Shown piece by piece: positions 55,210 to 64,000 of a stretch of 64,000 bases of DNA. The translations under genes were made by a program, and so were the position numbers. This DNA is from Lumbricus rubellus. Lineage: Eukaryota > Annelida > Clitellata > Crassiclitellata > Lumbricidae. The notes beneath the pieces were generated by a model that made no database searches, was not told the DNA's origin, and was given only the letters and a program-made list of their open reading frames with translations. The stretch covers positions 20,428,467-20,492,466 of the forward strand of contig OX243824.1 of NCBI GenBank assembly GCA_945859605.1. The letters run 5' to 3'. Every line of letters begins with the position of its first letter. Within the stretch, counting starts at the first letter, position 1.

Positions 55210-55562
55210 AAATCAAATAATTATGGTGATGATGAAGACTGCTATGCTGCTACTGATGATGACGATGCTGACGACGACGATAGTTATGAAGATGATGATG
55301 ACGACAGCAACGACAAGACGACGACAACAACGACGATGATGATGGTGACGACGACGATGATGATGATGATGCATGGTGACGACGACGACGATGGTGATAC
55401 AGATGATGATATGATAACGACTACGACGACGACGATGACGACGACGATGATGATGATGATGACGACGATGATGATGACGATGACGACGACGACGATGACG
55501 ACAACGATGACAACGACGATGATGATGACAACGACGATGATGATGATGCTGATGATGACAAA
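55210..55562. repeat. (GAC/GAT)n low-complexity block
   Basis: GACGACGATGATGATG text over about 350 bp. Poly-Asp and poly-Thr frames are artefacts. Confidence 0.92.
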
Positions 55563-55689
55563 TACGAAGGAGTATAATAATAGATAGAGTTGTCGCTGAC
55601 CTACCCTGGTTCATCCGGACTATTTAGATATGGTGCAATTCTGGCCGGAGAACAGCATCCATCCATACCGTTCGAAAGTCCAGATAAAC

Positions 55690-55880
55690 GCATCAACGAT
55701 GCTTCTATAGCGCAACAATATCACTTTGCTGTTCCTCTGCCAGATATAATAATAATTATATTCTACATCCAACTGTAACTCCTATAGCGCCACAATCCTC
55801 TTTGCAGTTCCAATGCCAGATATTATAATATTATTATATTCTAAATTCAACGGTGACTCCTATAGCGCCACAAGTTTCCT
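55690..55880. repeat. three tandem copies of a ~78-bp unit
   Basis: TATAGCGCMACAATM, TTTGC.GTTCC and TGCCAGATATWATAATA recur in order starting near 55706, 55783 and 55861 (the last partial). Confidence 0.8.
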
Positions 55881-55934
55881 TTAGTACGCTCTCGAGTATG
55901 TCTTCGGCAAATAGCTCCAGAGTATCACAGGATC

Positions 55935-56072
55935 GGACGCGGTCCTTCCTTATTCACCGAACTTCCTACAAAACGTCATAATTCCTCAAACAGTCCGAAA
56001 TACCTCCTACTTATTCACCGGACTTTCTACAAGGTGTCATGTCATATTTCCTCAAACAGTCCAAAATATGTC
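55935..56072. repeat. two tandem copies of a ~65-bp unit
   Basis: TTATTCACCGRACTTYCTACAA, then TTCCTCAAACAGTCC, occur near 55950 and 56010. Confidence 0.8.
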
Positions 56073-56929
56073 AAAATGAAGGCGATTGAGAAACTTCAAA
56101 TCCGATGCAATATCGGTTCGCAGGCCAGGAAGTCGTATCCGGCTAATTGAGATTTTTCTATCAAACGAAATTATTGAAGATAATTATTATTATAGGCCTT
56201 AAATCCACGACAAGAGTGCTTAGCCGAATAAATCGGACACAGTCCAATAATGACCACTGTCACTGAGTGTTAGGCTTACTACCTGAGAATGAGGAGATCT
56301 CTGTCCTTCAGATTTCAGTGAGAGGAATGTTCAAGGTCGTTTCTGAAGAAACAACAGTACTCTTCTTCCTTTCTTACCTTCCGATGCGAAGTAACTATGG
56401 AAACGACTCTTATTATTATTATAGCTGTACGTTTATGATTCCGTAATCTACCCAACGTCGTTTTACCGCATGTCTTTTGTAGCTCCTCTCGCCAATTAAT
56501 GTGATAATATCTTTCTAATTCGTTCACTCTTTTGATATGACCTTCCTCTCCGTTTCTTCCTCCCTAACCGTCTGTTTCGTAGACTTTCCTCACAGTTTAA
56601 AAACGACCCCTAAACTAAACAGCTTCTTCTTCGTCTCTCTTCATAATAACATTTCCAACAGCCCATACACGCATACGACTGTAAAACGCCCCGCAGTTGA
56701 ACGCCATTGTTTTCGCTCAGTAGACGTCAGCACCACAAGCAGCACAGCAACGGCGATGAGTTGACGGGCGAGAGGGCCGAGTCGCAGCCCCGATGGTCGC
56801 GGTAGACCGAAGCGACGGTGACGGCGGCAACTGAACTGCCGCGTGGATGGGACGGCCGCTTTCCGTCTTACTGCAGCGTGGATGGACGCTCTGCTTTGCG
56901 TCTTCAATCTTCAGCGCTGCAGTTCGATG
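56073..56929. other. unannotated stretch
   Basis: No gene recognised. The GGCGGTCGCGGT-type GC-rich part near 56790-56860 contains two GCGTGGATGG words. Confidence 0.4.
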
Positions 56930-57294
56930 CAGCGTTGCCACTCTGAAAAATAAATAAAAACCAAGTTGGTCGGTCGAAAAAACCCAAGAAAACCCAAGTT
57001 GCCCAAATCTGCATTTTTCCGTCCAAAAAAATTGATGACTTTTTAGTCGTTTAACCCAAAAAATCTTTAGAAAATGTCCCAGAATTTCCGGTTCCTGATC
57101 AAAAAACCCAAATTTTACCCGAAAAACCCAAGTTTTTCCTGAAAAACCATTTCCAAAATTCGGAGGAAAACCCCAAGATTTTTGGGCCGAAAAAACCCCA
57201 AGAAAAACCCAAGTTCTTCGCCAAAAAAACCCATTTCCCAAGTTCGGATAAAAAACCAAGATCTTGTGAAAAAACCCAAGGAGTGGCAACGCTG
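56930..57294. mobile_element. hAT-like MITE, CAGCGTTGCCACTC family
   Basis: Perfect 14-bp inverted ends CAGCGTTGCCACTC. Target duplication GTTCGATG (56922-56929) / GTTCGCTG (57295-57302), 7 of 8. The 365-bp interior consists of loose repeats of AAAACCCAAGTT type, giving Phe/Gly-rich spurious frames on the reverse strand. Confidence 0.88.
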
Positions 57295-57507
57295 GTTCGC
57301 TGTTGTGCATCGGACGCCCGATAGATGGAGCCACAACAGTGAACGACGACGTCACAGTCTATTCATCCGTTCACCTCTGATCATTTTTTTTCAATTATTA
57401 CATGTTATATGTAATGTGCATTCATCCGTACGTATTATCATCATCCATCCGACTAATACAATTAATTATCACCATTACTTTAATCATAATTATTTGTTAT
57501 TACTATT

Positions 57508-57681
<174 letters not shown>

Positions 57682-57690
57682 GCTATAAAG

Positions 57691-57839
57691 CATGGTGAGA
57701 ATTGCCGGGGGTTGCGGGTTTCAACCGCCCAGTCTTTCTTAGAGCTCCATGTTAAAAGATTGTTTTTCACACCCAAATTCCAAGTGGATCATTGTCCAAC
57801 CCCAACCCCCCAGTTATTTTTTGAACAATTCTTACACTG
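57691..57839. mobile_element. hAT-like MITE, CATGGTRAGAATT family, copy 2
   Basis: 149 bp from CATGGTGAGAATTGCCGGGG to CAATTCTTACACTG. Target duplication CTATAAAG (57683-57690) / CTATTAAG (57840-57847), 7 of 8. Shares TCTTTCTTA, CCCCCAGTTATTTTT and flanking words with the copy at 54946. Confidence 0.78.
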
Positions 57840-57847
57840 CTATTAAG

Positions 57848-58197
57848 TGAAAATAGCATTGAGCTGTCCGACCTTCTCTGCGGTTGGTCCGAAGAATCTT
57901 TGGAATTTCCTGCCATGCAGTTGTTGATAATAATAATTATTATTGTTGAGGGCGTTATGTAAGTTCTTCAGCAGGTCATTCAGAACTAAAGTTATTACTA
58001 ATCGCTTTCATAGGTAAGCTTATACAGTACATCGCTAAGTTTGCTAACCTCTGATTTCTCTATCACATCTAGGATTCCAGTTTCTGGTACAATAATATCT
58101 CTACTGGATATAGCCTACAACAATTTTCCTTGAATCCTGCAACGATTGATGTCTCTGATAATAGAGCTGAAGAAGTCATTCCTTAGAACCTCTTAGT
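57848..58197. other. unannotated stretch
   Basis: No gene or element recognised. Confidence 0.4.
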
Positions 58198-58465
58198 TTC
58201 ACCTCTCCTCCCTCTCCTCCTTGTCCGCGTCCTCCACCTCCTCTTCTTTCTCCTCCTCCTCCTCTTCTTCCTCCTCCTCCTATTCCTCCTCCTCCTCCTA
58301 TTCCTCCTCCTCCTCCTATTCCTCCTCCTCCTCCTATTCCTAATCCTCCTCTTCCTCCTCCTCGTCCTCCTATTCCTTCTCCTCCTCGTCCTCCTCGTCC
58401 TCCTCTTCCTCCTCCTCCTCCTCCTCCTCCTCCTCTTCCTCCTCCTTCTTCTGCTCCTCCTCCTC
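58198..58465. repeat. (TCC)n polypyrimidine repeat
   Basis: CTCCTCCTCCTATTC units recur; a strong pyrimidine strand bias. Confidence 0.95.
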
Positions 58466-58718
58466 CTGCACTCTCATCTGCAATTTTCCGCTAACAACTA
58501 AAAACCGAACTCTTCCATGCAACTGTCCTGCCCTGATTCCGACTCCCACACCATCACATGGATCACCTATATCATCACTAATTACCACACTGTCTTCTCA
58601 ACTTGATCTCCCGGATTCTGCTTGGCTATTGCTGCGGACTTGATTTGATATAGAGCGAATTATTCACAAATAATCTAGTCTGAGTGACGCGGGCATTTTG
58701 CATGGCGCAGAGAAATAT

Positions 58719-59566
58719 CTGATATTTAGATTTACATCCCATTAGATTTACATTACATTAGATTTACATTACATTAGATTTACACTACATTAGATTTACA
58801 TTACATTAGATTTACATTACATTAGATTTACATTACATTATATTTACATTACACTAGATTTACATTACATTAGATTTACATTACATTAGATTTACATCAC
58901 ATTAGATTTACATTACACTGGATTTACATTACATTAGATTTACATTACATTATATTTACATTACATTGTATTTACATCACATTAGATTTACATCACATTA
59001 GATTTACATTATATTAGATTTACATTACATCAGATTTACATTGCATTAGATTTACATTACATCAAAATTTCATTACATTATATTTACATTACATTAGATT
59101 TACATTACATTAGATTTACATTACATTAGATTTACAATGCATTAGATTTACATTACATTAGATTTACATTACATTAGATTTACATTACATTAGATTTACA
59201 TTACATAAGATTCACATTACGTTAGATTCACATTACATTAGATTCACATTACATTATATTTACATTACATTATATTTACATCACATTAGATTTACATTGC
59301 ATTAGATTTACATTACATCAGATTTACATTGCATTAGATTTACATTACATTAGATTTACATTGCATTAGATTTACATTACATTAGATTTACATTACATTA
59401 GATTTACATTACATTAGATTTACATTACATTAGATTCACATTGCATTAGATTCACATTACATTAGATTTACATTACATTAGATTTACATTACATTAGATT
59501 TACATTACATTAGATTCACATTGCATTAGATTCACATTACGCTAGATCTACATCACATTTGATTAG
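58719..59566. repeat. 16-bp minisatellite (ATTAGATTTACATTAC)n
   Basis: About 50 near-identical 16-bp units. Recurrent variants (ATTATATTTACATTAC, ATTAGATTCACATTGC) are arranged in repeated blocks, showing higher-order duplication. Confidence 0.97.
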
Positions 59567-59953
59567 CTTTGATTACAGTTCGAGCTCTGAAACCAATTTA
59601 CAATTCATTCATCCATTCATCCGTCCCTCCCTTCCTCCCTCCTTTTCCTAATCTATCCATTTATCAAACTAACTGTCCGTCCACCAATCCATCAATACGT
59701 CCGTCCGTCCGTCTGTCGGTTGGAGCGTGCCCGCGTCCGTCAATCATACTCGTGACATCTAGCGGCGTGGTTGGAACGATCACCGACGGCGATGATGTAA
59801 AGGGATCCAGTGTTTGCGGACGTCATTTAGACTCTTTATTCGAAATAATTCTTCTCTGTGTGTGTGGCTCGATGCCGATCCGTTTTGATTCATCAGCGAA
59901 TCGTCGACTGTCACGAAACGACGAATGGCCACCGCCGTCTGCGTCTCTGCGTC
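59567..59953. other. unannotated stretch
   Basis: CGTCCGTCCGTC near 59700 and CATTCATCCATTCATCC near 59608 are short repeats. The 129-codon frame at 59569-59958 has no recognised domain. Confidence 0.4.
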
Positions 59954-60203
59954 CATAGGCGGAAACCTGGACGGAGACTTGGGGGGATGAACGAGTGGCC
60001 GAAGGAAAGACGCGAGATTTTTTTAGTCATCTGGCCGAAAAGTCAAGACAATTTTCTGCTTTCACCGCCCAAAAAGTTGATGACCTTTTTTTTAGTCTTG
60101 ACACTCAACGATTGGGGGGAGGGGACAAATGCATGGGCCGTCCCCCCCAGCACCTCCTTTGGGAGGGACCGTCCCCTCTGTCCCCCCTAGGTTTCCGCCC
60201 ATG
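59954..60203 (+). mobile_element. hAT-like MITE, CATRGGCGGAAACC family, copy 2
   Basis: Ends CATAGGCGGAAACCTGG and (inverted) CATGGGCGGAAACCTAGGGG. Target duplication TCTGCGTC (59946-59953) / TCTGCTTC (60204-60211), 7 of 8. 250 bp, opposite orientation to the copy at 18360-18704. Confidence 0.88.
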
Positions 60204-60242
60204 TCTGCTTCGTCTGCTGATTATCATAAGCTGCTGCAGTGG

Positions 60243-60342
60243 AAGGGAGGAGGAGGAGGAGGAGGAGGAGGAGGAGGAGGAGGAGGAGGAGGAGGAGGAG
60301 GAGGAGGAGGAGGAGGAGGAGGAGGAGGAGGAGGAGGAGGAT
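60243..60342. repeat. (GGA)n microsatellite
   Basis: About 33 nearly pure GGA units. Confidence 0.97.
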
Positions 60343-60499
60343 CAATTGTCTGGTCAGAAACACACTAGACACTACCATCAATTAAATCGTCTTTCTCTCT
60401 CTGTCTTTCAAAGAGCGAAGGCATCTACTGCTGATGAGTAGGCATCTCACCGTGGTGCAATAATATTGCTTTAGAATGGAGAAATGAATACACCACCGA

Positions 60500-60640
60500 T
60501 GAACGAATGAATGAATGAATGAATGAATGAATGAATGAATGAATGAATGAATGAATCAACAAACGAATGAATGAATGCATCATGAATGCATGGATGGAAA
60601 AATGAATGAATGAATATGAATAAATGAACGAACGAACGAT
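60500..60640. repeat. (GAAT)n microsatellite
   Basis: GAATGAATGA with CATGAATGCATGGATGG and GAACGAACGA interruptions. Confidence 0.92.
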
Positions 60641-61300
60641 TAAAATTTATAGAATAACCTACATGTATATAAATAAAATGATGGCAAGGCGATATTAGTT
60701 GGGAACTGCCATCTACTGTTACACAAAAATACACATGTATGTATGGCTATTGCTTTCTTTTCGCAGTGGGTAAAAATTGGTATGGTGCCATTTCAAAATA
60801 CCTTCACAAGTTCACAGGTAAACTACTACGACATAGAACTGTGACAGTTAATTAGTCAACAGCAGGAGTGTGGTCTGTTAAATTAGTTGGAAAAATATGA
60901 GGAGGAAGATAAGTAGAAAGGAGAGGAACAGCACAGAAGGAGAGGAGGAAGTACATGTAGACGGAGAAGGAGAGCTCTGCATGGAGCCTCATTTACTGTC
61001 CCACACTCAACTGCTCCGTCACCACAGACGTAGCGCTGAATAAAAGCGTTTATATTATCACCAATGAATAATAATTATGTTATTATTCAGTGCAGCAAAT
61101 TGACGGCGAATTGGGAGGAATTGACTGCGACTCAGTGATTTGTAACCGCAGGTTCTGATTGCTACTGATGTTGTTGTAGCTGTTGCAGTAGTAGCTGTAG
61201 TGATATAATAATGGCACAAGTGGTATAGTTGCAATAATAGTAGTAACAATATAATATAGTAATATAGTATACCTCTACTAATAGTAGTTTTAGCAGTAGA
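60641..61300. other. unannotated stretch
   Basis: AT-rich with several TAGTAG/TAATAG runs; no gene or element recognised. Confidence 0.4.
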
Positions 61301-61336
61301 AATTGTAGTTGTTGTTGTTGTTGTTGTTGTTAGTGT
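61301..61336. repeat. (GTT)n microsatellite
   Basis: About ten GTT units. Confidence 0.88.
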
Positions 61337-63766
61337 TGTTATAGGCTAGTTTAATCAGTGCGACTGAGAAATCCATTATTATTAGTAAGTGTGGACCACT
61401 GTATTATAGTTGATGGGTGGGGTATGTGATTTTCTGGTACCCTAACGAAATCTGTTTCCAATTCGCTCGATTCCTTTGTGCCATGTAAAGCGATTGGTGG
61501 CCGTCTCAACCCCCAACCCTACAACCCCTCCCCCACACCCACAACCCCTCCTCACCCCCTACAACCCCGCCCCCTCCCGCTAGAACCGGGCTCCGATCAA
61601 GGTCCGAATCGATCTCTGAGAAAGTATCGATCAGTCGACACAATGGCCACCACTCCTGACTGAAACTCGAACGACGCTGTACTTAGGAAACTTGGAAGAA
61701 GAAGGAAGGAATGTCCGCCAACAATGGAGTGTACCTCGGATCGAAATCAATCGCCTCTTTTCTGAACGGACGACGATTGAGAACATACCATGGCACGGCG
61801 GATGAATTATGTTGTGTTGAAAATCGATGGATGGAAAGTAGTTCTTGCCACTACCAACACCACCAACAACTCACGTAGGCTACTCGAGACGACTTTCAAT
61901 TGGAATGTTTTACTTTGAAATTCACTGAACTGAACTGCGTTAAACGTTTCATGAAGGAACATTGCGCGTGCGTTATATTGTATACATGTATTGTATACGA
62001 TGTATACGTATACGTATTGTATGCGTGCGTTGTAGGCTATACGTTTATTCGGATGCTGTGTTTTCTGAGGACTCTAGGAGTCATTTAGTTCAGTGCAATG
62101 CGTAATGGGTTCTGCAGTCGTCAAGGAATTTCTGTATACATGTAGTTGATAAAACTGGTCGAAATCGATGTGTGACTTATAAGGACCTATACAGTGTAGA
62201 CTGTAGAGTAGAAGAAGTCGATTCGCGGATACACTTAATTAGAGAACGGTTGATATTGAAATCGATGTTTTCACGAGTCCTGCAGACTTGCCTTGTAGGT
62301 TAATAAGTGTATGCTGTTCAGACATTATGACGACATGCAGGCGGGACGACCGAACGATAGACAGAAAAGCAAACCAAGCAGATACATTGTATAGGGGGCT
62401 AGGTATGGACCCAAAACAATCAGTAACACTATGGAGTCTGTGGTTTGCACGAGAGGACAAAGGCTTAAAGTGTGACCGGACAGTCATGGACGGCATTTAT
62501 TTTCAAATGTAGACGCATGCAGTCCTGCCACATATTAGGCTAGCAGTGTCCGGAAAGGTAAGGGAATCCTGGCACTTTTTTATCTTTAAGCACAGCATAA
62601 GTAATATAGGCTAGGACATACAGAAAGACAGCCAAAAAACGCAGAGAGAAAGACTGCAAAAGATTATCAGATAGATCTATAGCATGATGATTATAAGTCT
62701 TCATTGTATCTCGTACCATTCGATACAAAATAATAATTATTGTGAAACAATGTTCTAATACTTAATTAGGTGCATGGCTCGTGCATCAACTGGAATTGGT
62801 CACTATCAGTGATGGCATTCTGAAGGCGTCGTGTATGGTAATGGTAACAACAATAAGACTAGTGAATTTACGGCTAAGTGTAGTTTCGGATAAGGAATAG
62901 AGGTAAGGTGCGTTAATGACAAAATTGTGGGTTGGTAATAGCTAGGCTACATGTAGTTTGATTGTATGAAGCTAGGGATTAAGAGGAGATGGGGAAGCCT
63001 GATGAAATATCTTATAAAATGGAGGACCATGTTGCAGGGAGAGCCATCATAGCAAAGCCACAGGTGATCTCATAATGTTCAGATGCCTGTAAATAAACGA
63101 GGATTTTGAAATTAACCTCGTTCAGAGAGGACGTGATAACGGCTGTTATAGCCTAAATACAGCTGGAACGATCGAACCTGGGGGGAAGAAAAAATGGTGT
63201 ACAAAATATTATGTGGGACATCTCACGCTGGCATCTACACACTTGCTTTTTCCTCTCCGTTTGCAATCATCAGAATCTAATATCTCTAAGGAGCAGCAGA
63301 CATTAATGTGATCGATGATTTATCGAAGTAACACGAACTAATGTCTTCTGTAAAGTTTTATGCCTCGAATAGCTTGCATTAAAATGGCCGTAAAATTTGA
63401 GAACTCTATGCAGGAATTTGTTCACCGATGTCTAGGCACGGCAGACACAACTGTGGCCTACTTGATCAACCTGACAAAAGACAAATACAAAAATTATACA
63501 TGTGCATGCCTGGTTGTTTGGCTACAAAGTAAGCAGCGATGCCCGACTTGGTATTTGTCCATTAGAACACGCAGTTCGATTCTAATACGGTATAGTGCTA
63601 AATACTAGTACCCGAACTTTTCCAACAGAGGATCCGATGCTCAAGGTTAAAACTCTGGCATTAGGCTCTAAATAAATTCTCGGATATTTCCTTGTTGCGT
63701 AGATGTGCGTAGCAGATATCTCAATGGACGACTGCAGCTGTCTATAGGGACCTTGAGCGACTGTTT
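61337..63766. other. unannotated stretch
   Basis: A CCCCTCC-rich patch lies at 61505-61580 and a TGTATACG-rich patch at 61980-62030. Short frames (61478, 62239, 62540, 63360) show no recognised domain, and I could not find transposon ends. Confidence 0.4.
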
Positions 63767-63935
63767 AGCCCTATCGATCAATGTAATAGCTATAGTCAAG
63801 TAATTTAGGTCCAATAAAATGATGTAGAATAATGACCCTCATGTATATATAGAGATAACCCTATCGATTGATATAATAGTTGCTTAAAGTAATTTAGGCG
63901 CAGTAAAATGATATAATGACCCTCATGTAGAGACT
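63767..63935. repeat. two tandem copies of a ~93-bp unit
   Basis: CCCTATCGATYRATRTAATAG, AAGTAATTTAGGYSCARTAAAATGAT and ATGACCCTCATGTA recur in order from about 63769 and 63860. Confidence 0.85.
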
Positions 63936-64000
63936 TTTAAGCACCTACTAAAACGGTGTATCTGCATAACTAACCTAAATGGGTTCCACTTATACGGTAA

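Noticed and set aside
56717..57355. 212-codon Phe/Gly-rich minus-strand frame
   Set aside because: Most of it is the interior of the MITE at 56930-57294, read through repeated CCCAAG units.

Overview
This is a non-coding, transposon- and repeat-packed piece of animal genome. I found no convincing host protein-coding gene, no rRNA gene and no functional tRNA gene. The only long coding signals belong to mobile elements. The best guess for the source is a marine invertebrate deuterostome such as an echinoderm or hemichordate. That guess rests on a Gmr1-type Ty3/Gypsy retrotransposon (a group known from deuterostomes), a two-gene Kolobok transposon, tRNA-derived SINEs, and a very over-represented octamer, TAGGCCTA. 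The species is not proven.

Layout. 1-15.5 kb: simple repeats (TGAA, TATG, GAT, GTCT, GGA, GACG arrays), three SINE copies, two hAT-like MITEs, a decayed LINE 3' end and a palindrome-rich TGACGTAAC cluster. 15.51-21.91 kb: a complete Kolobok-type DNA transposon with TTAA target duplication and terminal inverted repeats of more than 400 bp. It carries a two-exon accessory gene on the plus strand and a transposase, interrupted by a stop, on the minus strand. A MITE and a SINE are nested inside it. 22.5-29.9 kb: four minisatellite or microsatellite blocks and several MITEs (hAT, mariner, piggyBac-like). 29.99-32.60 kb: a 2.6-kb hAT-like non-autonomous element with an exact 8-bp target duplication, containing a 999-bp mariner derivative. 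33.02-35.18 kb: a decayed mariner, itself interrupted by a 755-bp foldback-like element whose ends are tandem arrays. 35.5-36.5 kb: an inverted duplication based on a hAT MITE.

37.19-44.26 kb holds a nearly intact LTR retrotransposon: two LTRs differing by one substitution and one 9-bp indel, a GAGAG target duplication, a polypurine tract and a 1801-codon Gag-Pol frame. The domain order is Gag, protease, integrase, reverse transcriptase, RNase H. Integrase therefore precedes reverse transcriptase although all domains look Ty3/Gypsy. The frame is broken only near its end by a one-base shift in RNase H.

44.5-64 kb: more SINEs (one pair head to head, one split by a hAT MITE), a short Helitron, further hAT-like MITEs, a 92-bp hairpin, several tandem repeats and a 16-bp minisatellite of about 50 units. 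Many insertions have exact or one-mismatch target duplications abutting their ends, so their boundaries are reliable even though the superfamily is inferred.
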